This document shows, one piece after another, positions 7,613-15,705 of a stretch of DNA of 64,000 nucleotides (positions are counted from its first letter, which is position 1; every line of letters begins with the position of its first letter). Location of the stretch: contig JAURXZ010000006.1 of NCBI GenBank assembly GCA_030654175.1, positions 62,001-126,000 of the forward strand. Direction: 5' to 3'. A program made the translations under genes and the position numbers. Source of the DNA: Bacteroidia bacterium (lineage in GTDB: Bacteria > Bacteroidota > Bacteroidia > 2-12-FULL-35-15). The notes below the pieces were generated by a model. That model did no database searches. It was not told where the DNA came from and saw only the letters and a program-made list of their open reading frames with translations.

Positions 7613-8875
7613 GTGAAGAAAATATTTAGTATACTTTTTATTACTTTCATTCATCTTATTTCGCAAGCCCAGATTGCCACTATTTATTCTGAAGAATTTC
7701 TTGATTCTTCTAAAACACGTATTGGCATTAGCGCAGATTACGACTTGAATTCCAATGCATTTACCAGTGCTTTTATCTCGAAATTTTATAACGGTGGGTA
7801 TATTGATACCGATCTGAAAAATTCTGTATTAAAGCGGGCAAAGAACACAAATCGAATTGGTGGCAATTTCAATTATGGAATTAACGGTGTAATTAATTTA
7901 GACTCTCTTAATCATAAAAAAAACATCAGTGTTTTTTTCAGTGTCAGGGACAGGATACATGTGGATGCGCAATTTTCAAAAGATCTTTATAGAGTTGGCT
8001 TTTATGGGAATTCACAACATGCCGGAGAAACGGCTAATTTCAATGATTTCAATTTAAATCTGATACGATACCAGCAAATACAAATAGGTTTATTTTCATC
8101 AAAGCTGGATAGCGCAGCACGTTGGGGAATTGGTCTTTCATTTTTAAAAGGGGAACAATATCTTTCTATTGCAGCTAAAAAAGCGGAATTATTTACAAGT
8201 GAAGATGGACAATATATTGATTTTACAACTGAAATGAGTGTTGCTCAGTCCGACACTGCACGTAAGGGCTTTGGAGCTGTTAATGGATTTGGATCAAGTG
8301 TGGATATGTTTTTTGAAGCACCTTTTCAAACCCGTTTTGGTGTTTCTAAATTGCGTGTATCTGTTTCCGATATCGGTTTTATTCACTTTAATAAACAAAC
8401 CTTAAATTATACCCAAGATTCCACTTTCCATTATACCGGTTTTCACGTCAATAGTTTTAGTGATCTGCAAGATTCAACGATGGGTGCTTCATCCACAGAT
8501 ACTATTATCAACTCTATTGCAACAGCCAAAAAACAATCCTACTCGGCCACTTTGCCAACTCTGTTTGATTTGAATTATGAAACCCATTTTGCCACCTATT
8601 TTCATTTAAAAGAAGGCATCCGTTATGTTTTTAATGGAAATAACAAACTGTTGTTTTACGTAACAGGGAAGTTTTATTTTAATCCTAAATTCATGCTTTC
8701 AGCCACATTCGGTTATGGAGGATATGGCATCCTTAATTATGGATTAGGCATTAATGCTAAACTGGGAAATGGTTTTGTGATCTATGCCGGAAGTAATAAT
8801 ATTGAAGGATATCTTGCACCTAAAAAAACAAGCGGACAGGGTGTTTATATTTCTTTAATTAAAACGTTTAAGTAA
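7613..8875 (+). CDS. Outer-membrane-type protein, DUF5723-like
   Basis: The GTG at 7613 is chosen because it begins a proper signal peptide (KKIFSILFITFIHLISQAQ); the longer track ORF starts at a TTG inside a word array. The mature protein of about 400 residues has alternating amphipathic strands, and the C-terminal stretch FGYGGYGILNYGLGINAKLG followed by FVIYAGSNNIEGYLAP is characteristic of Bacteroidota DUF5723-type predicted outer membrane proteins, as I recall that family. Function is unknown. It probably partners the preceding lipoprotein at the surface. Confidence 0.65.
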   Translation: MKKIFSILFITFIHLISQAQIATIYSEEFLDSSKTRIGISADYDLNSNAFTSAFISKFYNGGYIDTDLKNSVLKRAKNTNRIGGNFNYGINGVINLDSLNHKKNISVFFSVRDRIHVDAQFSKDLYRVGFYGNSQHAGETANFNDFNLNLIRYQQIQIGLFSSKLDSAARWGIGLSFLKGEQYLSIAAKKAELFTSEDGQYIDFTTEMSVAQSDTARKGFGAVNGFGSSVDMFFEAPFQTRFGVSKLRVSVSDIGFIHFNKQTLNYTQDSTFHYTGFHVNSFSDLQDSTMGASSTDTIINSIATAKKQSYSATLPTLFDLNYETHFATYFHLKEGIRYVFNGNNKLLFYVTGKFYFNPKFMLSATFGYGGYGILNYGLGINAKLGNGFVIYAGSNNIEGYLAPKKTSGQGVYISLIKTFK

Positions 8876-8956
8876 AAATTCAGCACTAAGGCATTCAGAG
8901 TACTCAGAAATACCTGAGTAGAGACGAATGATAATTGAAATTAAAAAACAAAAATT

Positions 8957-9772
8957 ATGTCATTAAAAAACGTTCCAAATATTAAACATTTAGATACCAA
9001 TAACTTTTTTCTAATTGCCGGGCCCTGTGTAGTTGAAACGGAAGAAATATGTTTTGAGATTGCCGAAAAAGTAAAAGCAGTAACCGACAAATTAGGAATA
9101 CCTTATATTTTCAAAGCATCCTACCGTAAAGCCAATCGCTCACGTTTAGATTCCTTCACAGGTATTGGTGATATAAAAGGATTGGAAATAATTCAAAAAA
9201 TAGGGAAACAGTTAAATATACCTACACTTACTGATATTCATACAAATGAAGATGCTGCCCTTGCAGCAAAATATGTGGATGTGTTACAAATACCGGCTTT
9301 CCTTTGCCGCCAAACAGAATTATTAGTTGCTGCTGCAGAAACAGGTAAACATGTGAACATTAAAAAAGGTCAGTTCCTGTCAGCAGAATCAATGAAATTT
9401 GCGGTTGATAAAGTTCGTGAATCAGGGAATTCTAACATTATGCTTACCGAACGTGGCACCTTTTTGGGGTACCAGGATCTGGTTGTTGATTACAGAGGGA
9501 TTCCGGAGATGCAAAAAAATAATGTTCCTGTTGTCATGGATATTACTCATTCGTTGCAAACACCCAATCAAACCAGTGGTGTTACCGGTGGGAAACCCGA
9601 ATTAATTGGCACCATTGCTAAAGCAGCTATTGCTGTGGGAGTTGATGGAATATTTTTAGAAACTCATCCAAATCCTTCAAAAGCAAAATCAGATGGCGCA
9701 AATATGCTTCACCTTGATCATTTTGAAAAGTTAATGATCGACCTGATCAGGATCAGAAAAGCAATTGTATAA
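8957..9772 (+). CDS. kdsA: 3-deoxy-8-phosphooctulonate (KDO-8-P) synthase
   Basis: The 271-aa enzyme condenses arabinose-5-phosphate with phosphoenolpyruvate for the KDO of lipopolysaccharide, in the cytoplasm. Family signatures are FFLIAGPCVVE near residue 20, FKASYRKANRSRLDSFTG near 55, and the C-terminal VDGIFLETHPNPSKAKSDGA. The length equals that of known KdsA proteins. The start ATG at 8957 is the only good candidate. It is followed by a T9SS gene about 45 bases later, which is probably coincidental. Confidence 0.95.
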   Translation: MSLKNVPNIKHLDTNNFFLIAGPCVVETEEICFEIAEKVKAVTDKLGIPYIFKASYRKANRSRLDSFTGIGDIKGLEIIQKIGKQLNIPTLTDIHTNEDAALAAKYVDVLQIPAFLCRQTELLVAAAETGKHVNIKKGQFLSAESMKFAVDKVRESGNSNIMLTERGTFLGYQDLVVDYRGIPEMQKNNVPVVMDITHSLQTPNQTSGVTGGKPELIGTIAKAAIAVGVDGIFLETHPNPSKAKSDGANMLHLDHFEKLMIDLIRIRKAIV

Positions 9773-9817
9773 TTTATAATTGTAAATAGGTGCCAATGAA
9801 AAAATAATATTTTAAAA

Positions 9818-11293
9818 ATGAAAAAAATTATAAAATCCTTTGTCTTCGTTTTTATTATTCTCACATCACATTTTTCAAATGGACAAGTTATTAAGTTCAG
9901 AAAAGTGATTGGAAGCAGTGAATACGATTATGGGATGTCGGCAAAACAAACAGCCGACAAAGGATATATTCTTGGCGGATCTACGAGTAGCTTTGGAAAT
10001 GGAAATTCGGATATGTATGCAGTAAAAACGGATTCGATGGGAATACCAAAACTGCACAATACATTCGGAGGAATAAACATTGACAGAGGATCGTGTATCA
10101 GACAAACCAGCGATAATGGTTACATTATTGCAGGTTACACCAACAGTTTTGGTGCAGGAGGATATGATGTTTATTTAGTAAAAACAGATTCGGCACTCCA
10201 AACACAATGGACCAAAACCTATGGAGGAAATGATTGGGATTTTGGTAATTGTGTGGAACAAACCACTGATGGAGGATATATAATATGTGGCGGAACATAC
10301 AGTTTTGGTGAAGGCGATGAAGATTATTATTTGATCAAAACAAATTCAACCGGAGATACATTGTGGACAAGAACATTTGGAGGTGCTAAAGAAGATTTTG
10401 CTAAGTCTGTTGTTCAAACTACTGATGGTGGCTATATTTTAACAGGTACTACTAAAAGTTTAGGTGACTCTCTGGGTGATTTTTATACAATTAAAACAAA
10501 TTCATTAGGTGATACTACCTGGACCAACAAATACGGTGGTTCTCTTCTTGATTATGGAAATGATGTTTTGGAAAGCAGGTATGGCGGCTATATTGTTGGA
10601 GGGGAAACACAAAGTTTTGGTTTAACAGATTCGGATGGCTTACTTTTGCAGCTTTCTCCATCAGGAATTGCCGGAGCGACACTTTTTACCGGGGTAACAG
10701 GATATGATAATATTGAATCTATTACCGAAGATACTCTTGGCAGAATAGCCATGACCGGCAGAAATGTTGGATCAGGTGATCCAGATGGGAACGGGGATGT
10801 TAGTCTTTTTATAATTACTAAAACCTGGAGCTATTACGGTGGTACAACATTTGGTGCGAATGGCTATGATATAGGATATTCGGTAGAATCAACCATCGGA
10901 AACGGATTTATTATTTGTGGTCATACCAATAGTTTTAATAATTTATTAGATGATATTTATCTTATTAAAACAGATTCTACAGGGATTTCTACCACTTCCG
11001 AAAATACATTTGTAACCAATATTGAATCGTTTTCTTCTTCGGAGTATCCGGAATTCAAGATCTTTCCTAATCCCGCTAGTACTAATGTAACTTTTTATAC
11101 AGGAAAAATAGTTGAGCCTGCACTTGTCAGGATTATTGATTTAATTGGTAATACCATAAAAAGTGAAAAAATAAATCAAAATCAAAAAGAAACTTTTTCA
11201 ATAAATATTTCTGATCTGGCTGATGGAATATATATTCTTAATATCACAACGAGCACAAGTTCTTATTCTCAGAAATTAGTAATTCAGCATTAA
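9818..11293 (+). CDS. T9SS type A cargo protein with ~50-residue beta-propeller-like repeats
   Basis: A signal peptide (IIKSFVFVFIILTSHFSNGQ) precedes six or seven repeats of about 50 residues built on GGYIxxGxTxSFGxGxxDxYLIKTDSxG. These resemble blades of a propeller found in secreted Bacteroidota proteins. The last 80 residues form a type A sorting domain, with FKIFPNPASTNVTFYTG and DLADGIYILNI, ending KLVIQH. The protein should cross the outer membrane through T9SS and be surface attached or released. The repeats are more conserved in the first half than the second. Ligand unknown. Confidence 0.85.
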   Translation: MKKIIKSFVFVFIILTSHFSNGQVIKFRKVIGSSEYDYGMSAKQTADKGYILGGSTSSFGNGNSDMYAVKTDSMGIPKLHNTFGGINIDRGSCIRQTSDNGYIIAGYTNSFGAGGYDVYLVKTDSALQTQWTKTYGGNDWDFGNCVEQTTDGGYIICGGTYSFGEGDEDYYLIKTNSTGDTLWTRTFGGAKEDFAKSVVQTTDGGYILTGTTKSLGDSLGDFYTIKTNSLGDTTWTNKYGGSLLDYGNDVLESRYGGYIVGGETQSFGLTDSDGLLLQLSPSGIAGATLFTGVTGYDNIESITEDTLGRIAMTGRNVGSGDPDGNGDVSLFIITKTWSYYGGTTFGANGYDIGYSVESTIGNGFIICGHTNSFNNLLDDIYLIKTDSTGISTTSENTFVTNIESFSSSEYPEFKIFPNPASTNVTFYTGKIVEPALVRIIDLIGNTIKSEKINQNQKETFSINISDLADGIYILNITTSTSSYSQKLVIQH

Positions 11294-11472
11294 TCGGACC
11301 GATCTTGCTGTGTTAATTTTTTTCATTGAGCTTGTCAAGAGCCAGTTTAAGAATTAGTTTGAACTTCGGTTCTTTCTTCAATTGTATAAATTACTTATAC
11401 TGATTGTATAGAAATTTTTAAATTTGTATTCATTATTTAGTATTTCATATTTTAGAATTTAAAATTTACATT

Positions 11473-12180
11473 ATGGGACGTGTATTCGAAAAGCGTAAGT
11501 ATAAAATGTTTGCCCGCTATGATAAAATGGCAAAAGGCTTTACCCGGATAGGTAAAGAGATAGCAATTGCAATAAAACTTGGAGGAGGAGATCCTGCAGG
11601 CAATGCTCGTTTACGAATGGCTATTCAAAATGCAAAAGGTTTGAATATGCCTAAAGATCGTATTGATGCTGCTATAAAGCGCGCAACTTCAAAGGACGAA
11701 TCCAATTTAGAAGAGATAGTATATGAAGGCAAAGGCCCGTATGGTGTTGCCATTTTATGTGAATGCGCTACAGACAATCCTACTCGTACTGTTGCCAATG
11801 TCCGGATGAATTTCAACCGCACTGGCGGTGAACTGGGTAAAACAGGATCTTTGGATTATTTATTTGAACGTAAAGGAGTTTTCAGGATCAAGAATGAAAA
11901 CATTAATATGGACGAGCTGGAAATGGAATTGATCGATTTTGGTGCAGATGAAATTGAAAGTGATGAGGAAGAAATTGTGGTATATACCGCATTTACTGAT
12001 TTTGGCACAATGCAAAAAGCATTGGAAGCGAAAAAACTACATATCATCAGTTCCGAATTAGAACGCATTCCAAACTCCACCGTTGAATTATCTGATGAAC
12101 AAATAGAAGAAGTAATGCTTTTGGTTGGAAAATTAGAAGAAGATGATGACGTGCAAACTGTTTATCATAATTTGAAGTAA
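11473..12180 (+). CDS. YebC/PmpR family DNA-binding regulator or translation factor
   Basis: The 235-aa protein has the YebC/TACO1 N-terminal signature: MGRVFEKRKYKMFARYDKMA, then IAIKLGGGDPAGNARLRMAI and MPKDRIDAAIKRA. GPYGVAILCECATDNPTRTV is the second-domain core. Family members have been described as transcriptional regulators and, more recently, as factors helping ribosomes through difficult sequences. The domain order and length are normal. A palindromic repeat begins 4 bases after its stop codon. Confidence 0.92.
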   Translation: MGRVFEKRKYKMFARYDKMAKGFTRIGKEIAIAIKLGGGDPAGNARLRMAIQNAKGLNMPKDRIDAAIKRATSKDESNLEEIVYEGKGPYGVAILCECATDNPTRTVANVRMNFNRTGGELGKTGSLDYLFERKGVFRIKNENINMDELEMELIDFGADEIESDEEEIVVYTAFTDFGTMQKALEAKKLHIISSELERIPNSTVELSDEQIEEVMLLVGKLEEDDDVQTVYHNLK

Positions 12181-12184
12181 AACC

Positions 12185-12229
12185 TCACCCCTTAATCCCC
12201 TCTCCATTTGGAGAGGGGATTGGGGGTGA
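12185..12229. repeat. Palindromic GC-rich repeat, left flank of the DUF559 gene
   Basis: TCACCCCTTAATCCCCTCTCC and GGAGAGGGGATTGGGGGTGA form an almost perfect inverted repeat around an ATTT loop. The element encodes the tail SPPIPSPNGEGIKG of the DUF559 protein. A related copy is at 12633-12674 and a more degenerate one at 29906-29945. Its GC content contrasts with the AT-rich surroundings. Confidence 0.85.
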
Positions 12230-12541
12230 AGCTTTTAACGCATTGATAATTTTTTCTATTACCGATTGAATATCATTTAAAACCTCCTCATTAGTAAAAC
12301 GTATTACTGTTATACCGTATTCATTTATAACCTGGGTCCTGGCCTCATCCAATTGTATTTGTTCTTTTTTATTGTGATATTCGCCATCAATTTCAACTAC
12401 CAGTTTTTTTTCGTGGCAATAAAATTCTGCGACAAATTTGTCGATAGGATGTTGTCTTCTGAATTTACAATTTTCAATTTTTCTGTTTCTTATAACTTCC
12501 CAAACTATTTTTTCAGCTTTTGTTGTGTTAGCTATTCGCAA
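12185..12541 (-). CDS. DUF559 family endonuclease-like protein (Vsr-like PD-(D/E)xK fold)
   Basis: The core reads NRKIENCKFRRQHPIDKFVA, EFYCHEKKLVVEIDGEYH and ITVIRFTNEEVLNDI, matching DUF559, a family related to very-short-patch-repair and restriction nucleases; VVEIDGEYH supplies acidic active-site residues. The annotated start at 12541 is a TTG. The family usually begins further upstream, and the frame continues there without ATG or GTG through ENLFKGAAPILFENAH up to the TAA of the kinase gene. The N-terminus may therefore use a rare start, or the gene may have lost its start through insertion of the right-hand repeat. The C-terminal tail is repeat-encoded. Activity is unproven. Confidence 0.75.
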   Translation of the reverse strand: MRIANTTKAEKIVWEVIRNRKIENCKFRRQHPIDKFVAEFYCHEKKLVVEIDGEYHNKKEQIQLDEARTQVINEYGITVIRFTNEEVLNDIQSVIEKIINALKASPPIPSPNGEGIKG

Positions 12542-12622
12542 CAGATGGGCATTTTCAAAAAGTATAGGTGCAGCGCCTTTAAATAAATTTTCAATGCTAT
12601 TAGCTTCGCCAATCTCACTTTT

Positions 12623-13504
12623 TTAATACATACCCTCATTCCCCTCTCCAATTGGAGAGGGGTTAGGGGTGAGGTGATATAACGTTAACCCTGCAATTGG
12701 GGTTTCTATTACCGTTTCGATATTAACTCCTTTATTCTCAGCCACAGCTCTTAATATATTACTATAATAAAAAGCTACCGAGCCGACACAACTTAGTTTT
12801 AATTCTTTGTGTCTTTTATATTTACAAATGTGTCTATCAAAGAATTGTTCAAAACAATTTGCTACCAGGTCAATAACAAATTGCTCCTTTAAATTTTGGT
12901 AAATAAATTTACTAAAAGATGCTAAAAACCTGTTTGGCATTGTTTTTTTATAAACAGCATCTAAAATATCATTGGTACTCAATTTGAATCTTTCAAAAAA
13001 ACGGGCAGATAGATCAGCCGGCATTTCACCATTCAAATAAGATTGAATGAAGGTTTTGGAAATGTGAGCTCCACTTCCTTCATCACCCAATATAAAACCC
13101 AATGATGCCCTATTTTCAACAATAGTTGAACCATCATAATAACAGGTATTTGAACCGGTTCCTAAAATAGCCGCTATACCGGGGTTGGTACCGCATAATG
13201 CACGGGCAGCTCCAAGCAGATCGGTATTAATTTCAATAGTTGATAATGGAAAATTTTGCTTTAGTGAATTACGAACAATTTCTTTTTTAGAATCGGCTCC
13301 ACAACCTGCACCATAGAAGAAAATTTCAGATGGTGAATGAGTGTTTAATTGTGGTAAAAGCTCTGATTTTATAATTTCAGAAATTTCAACTTCAGTTTGA
13401 AAATAAGGGTTGAAACCTTGAGTGGAATATTGATGTATTTTTCTTTGATCGTCAATTAAACGCCAATCAGTTTTAGTGGAGCCGCTATCTGCAATTAAGA
13501 TCAT
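12623..13504 (-). CDS. BadF/BadG/BcrA/BcrD-family ATPase, N-acetylglucosamine-kinase-like
   Basis: The protein starts MILIADSGSTKTDWRLID, the phosphate-1 motif of the actin-like ATPase fold in the NAGK branch. GTNPGIAAILGTGSNTCYYD with LGFILGDEGSGAHI is the phosphate-2 and hinge region, and LSCVGSVAFYYSNIL is the adenosine motif. Such proteins phosphorylate amino sugars and are common in Bacteroidota as cell-wall recycling kinases. The natural C-terminus appears to be GLTLYH; the last 16 residues (LTPNPSPIGEGNEGMY) are encoded by the palindromic repeat at 12633-12674. The downstream DUF559 gene is in the same reading frame, separated by a single TAA and 27 codons. Confidence 0.85.
   Translation of the reverse strand: MILIADSGSTKTDWRLIDDQRKIHQYSTQGFNPYFQTEVEISEIIKSELLPQLNTHSPSEIFFYGAGCGADSKKEIVRNSLKQNFPLSTIEINTDLLGAARALCGTNPGIAAILGTGSNTCYYDGSTIVENRASLGFILGDEGSGAHISKTFIQSYLNGEMPADLSARFFERFKLSTNDILDAVYKKTMPNRFLASFSKFIYQNLKEQFVIDLVANCFEQFFDRHICKYKRHKELKLSCVGSVAFYYSNILRAVAENKGVNIETVIETPIAGLTLYHLTPNPSPIGEGNEGMY
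12633..12674. repeat. Palindromic GC-rich repeat, right flank of the DUF559 gene
   Basis: CCTCATTCCCCTCTCCAA and TTGGAGAGGGGTTAGGGG with TGAGG form an inverted repeat of about 20 pairs. It lies inside the 3' end of the kinase gene and supplies its final residues. It belongs to the same family as the copy at 12185-12229, so the DUF559 gene is exactly bracketed. Confidence 0.85.
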
Positions 13505-13590
13505 ACTATTTTCAATTCAAGATTTATTCCGCAGTTTTTAAGTCAATATTTAGGATAAATATAGAATTTTTATTTCAATAATTAATTTGT

Positions 13591-13660
13591 CATGCTCAAA
13601 CAGCCAACAAAATTGCACATAAAACTGAAGCGTTATGCTCAACTTGTTTCAGAAGCCCCA
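13591..13660. repeat. Decayed palindromic repeat in the kinase-dabB gap
   Basis: TGTCATGCTCAAACAG and ATGCTCAACTTGTTTCAGAAG appear to be remnants of a hairpin repeat also traceable at 5615 and 33487. The rest of the 223-base gap 13505-13727 shows nothing. Confidence 0.35.
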
Positions 13661-13727
13661 AAAATCAAAAATAAATTAAGAACGACAATTTGATCCCAAT
13701 GCTAAGTGCATTAACATTAAAGGGGGA

Positions 13728-15599
13728 TTATGAAGATCTGTAAGCAATTGCATGATATGCTTTTTTATGTTGCCCAAGAAAAATACGTGCATATATCCTA
13801 ACAATCGATAATTCAATAAGTACAAAACTCAAAGCAGTGAAAATTATTAAAATCTCCTGGTGTTTATGGATATGACTAAAAAGTATATCAATACCAATAA
13901 AAGTGGGGGTAAAAGGTAAACCTGCAAAACCCAAACACGAAAGCAGGAATATAAAACCAATTTTCGGGTGCTCATATGTATAGCCATGAAATTGATTTAA
14001 TTCAATATTATTATCGAATGATTTTATTTTTTTTAAACAAATAAATCCGACTATTGCTGAAACAACAGAACCACTCAAATACATAAGAATATGATTGTGT
14101 CCGAAATTTTCATTTAACAATGCAATGGAAAGTGTGATAAACAACTGACCTCCTATTACAAAACTCCATGCCCATAAAGCATCCCCTCTTTCTGCGAATG
14201 CTTTTAAAATTAATAACAAACCCAGAAAAGAAAAAAGGAAAGGCAAAAGATCGAACAGGTCAACAGGAATACTTGACTGGAACAAATTACAATATAAACC
14301 AAACAGATAAATAATGCTCAATGAAGCGACCGACATTTTCCTTTTAAAAAAGTCCAGTTTTTTCCCTACCCATTTAACCGGATTCCATAAAAAATGATAG
14401 AGAATAAAATCCAAATTCCATTCTTTTAAAGAGAGGATGTAAAATGAATTTTTAACTTTATTGAGCAGAGTATTCGTATTCCTTAGCTTTTTAGGTTCAA
14501 AATTAAAAACCATATCATGTATTTTATAACCTAACACAGATGGTGAAACCAATAGCTGGTAGGCTCTTAAAAAAGCATTACCTGTAAAATGAACTAAAGC
14601 AAGATCATGAAAACCCAAAGCTATTTCAATAAAGATCAATCCGATCTGCGCGATAGCAGAATAGGCAATTTGTGTTTTAACGGATGATTGAACCTTAGCA
14701 ATACTTGTTGCAATAATGCCTGTGAAAATTCCGGTACATACTATCAATACTTTAATTATAAAAATGCTTTCCCAATAAGGAAAAGTACGGAGTAAAAGAA
14801 AAACTCCTAAATGAACGGATAGTGAGCCGTAAAAAACAGCACTGGAAGTAGTTGGGCCTTCCATTGCTCTTGGCAGCCAGGAAGAAAAAGGCAATTGTGC
14901 AGATTTGGCGGCAGCTGCAATTAAGATCATTAACGCAATAAAAAATGCATACCAGTTATGTTCCTTAATATGTTCAGCAACTAATTTCAGGTCATTAATT
15001 TCAAGGAAAGTAATATTTTCGTGCCATAAATGATGGCTCATCCACATCGCTAGTATTAAGCATATATCACCCAATCGATAAATTGAAAGTACTTTTAAAC
15101 CATTTTTTACCGGCAAATACCTGTCTCTGTAAAAAGCAATAAGTAAGAAAGAACAAATACCTAAAATTTCCCAACCAATAAATAGTGTTTCAAAATTTCC
15201 GGAAAAAATCACGAGATTATACCCTAAAAAGAAGAGAAGTATAGTAGTAAAAAAGCGCTTAAATCCCTCTTCACGATGAAGATAAAAACGACTGAATACA
15301 GCAACTAAAAAAGTTAAGATTGCCCCCACAACAGCAAATACGGCAGTGATTTTATCAAAATAAAAATCGATAAAAATTTCAATATCTTCCGTTTCAAAAA
15401 GAACGATATGCTTGATATCCAGCGTTGGAGAACTATTCAGTAGCCAAAACACCACAAGAATTAAAATACCCGCTAAATTTATTCCTATTGTGGAAATAGC
15501 AATACCTGAAAGTATAGATTCCTTTTTACGAGGAATCAACATACTAACAATAAAACCAAAAAAGGGTATCCAAATAAAAAATTGCAATAATTGCGACAT
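13728..15599 (-). CDS. dabB: DabB-type proton-conducting membrane subunit (NuoL/MrpA-like) of a DAB inorganic carbon transporter
   Basis: The 623-aa protein is an integral membrane protein with many hydrophobic segments and the Proton_antipo_M core (NGLKVLSIYRLGDICLIL, SAQLPFSSWLPRAMEGPT and SSAVFYGSLSVHLGVFLLLR). Lys and Glu residues within membrane helices are retained, as expected for a proton channel. No other complex I or Mrp subunit is nearby; the gene lies 106 bases downstream of a DUF2309 gene, the arrangement of DAB systems. There the NuoL-like subunit is thought to couple proton or cation flow to hydration of CO2 by DabA. The name rests on context plus family. Confidence 0.87.
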   Translation of the reverse strand: MSQLLQFFIWIPFFGFIVSMLIPRKKESILSGIAISTIGINLAGILILVVFWLLNSSPTLDIKHIVLFETEDIEIFIDFYFDKITAVFAVVGAILTFLVAVFSRFYLHREEGFKRFFTTILLFFLGYNLVIFSGNFETLFIGWEILGICSFLLIAFYRDRYLPVKNGLKVLSIYRLGDICLILAMWMSHHLWHENITFLEINDLKLVAEHIKEHNWYAFFIALMILIAAAAKSAQLPFSSWLPRAMEGPTTSSAVFYGSLSVHLGVFLLLRTFPYWESIFIIKVLIVCTGIFTGIIATSIAKVQSSVKTQIAYSAIAQIGLIFIEIALGFHDLALVHFTGNAFLRAYQLLVSPSVLGYKIHDMVFNFEPKKLRNTNTLLNKVKNSFYILSLKEWNLDFILYHFLWNPVKWVGKKLDFFKRKMSVASLSIIYLFGLYCNLFQSSIPVDLFDLLPFLFSFLGLLLILKAFAERGDALWAWSFVIGGQLFITLSIALLNENFGHNHILMYLSGSVVSAIVGFICLKKIKSFDNNIELNQFHGYTYEHPKIGFIFLLSCLGFAGLPFTPTFIGIDILFSHIHKHQEILIIFTALSFVLIELSIVRIYARIFLGQHKKAYHAIAYRSS

Positions 15600-15606
15600 G
15601 TTGTTT

Positions 15607-15705
15607 TTTTGTTTTTAGTTTTTGGATGTTGAATGTTCGATGTTGGATATTAAATTGAGAAATCTTGTTTCAAATCTAGCCCTTCTAATATCCAATCTCT
15701 AACAT
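15607..15705. repeat. Intergenic word array between dabA and dabB
   Basis: Words such as GGATGTTGAATGTTCGATGT and TGGATATTAAA are answered on the other side by TAATATCCAATCTC and TAACATCTATAATC, giving a loose inverted repeat. It is one of about a dozen such arrays in this window. Confidence 0.55.

Noticed and set aside
12353-12626. 77-aa and 62-aa ORFs opposite the DUF559 gene
   Set aside because: They are antisense shadows of DUF559; the coding signal is on the minus strand.
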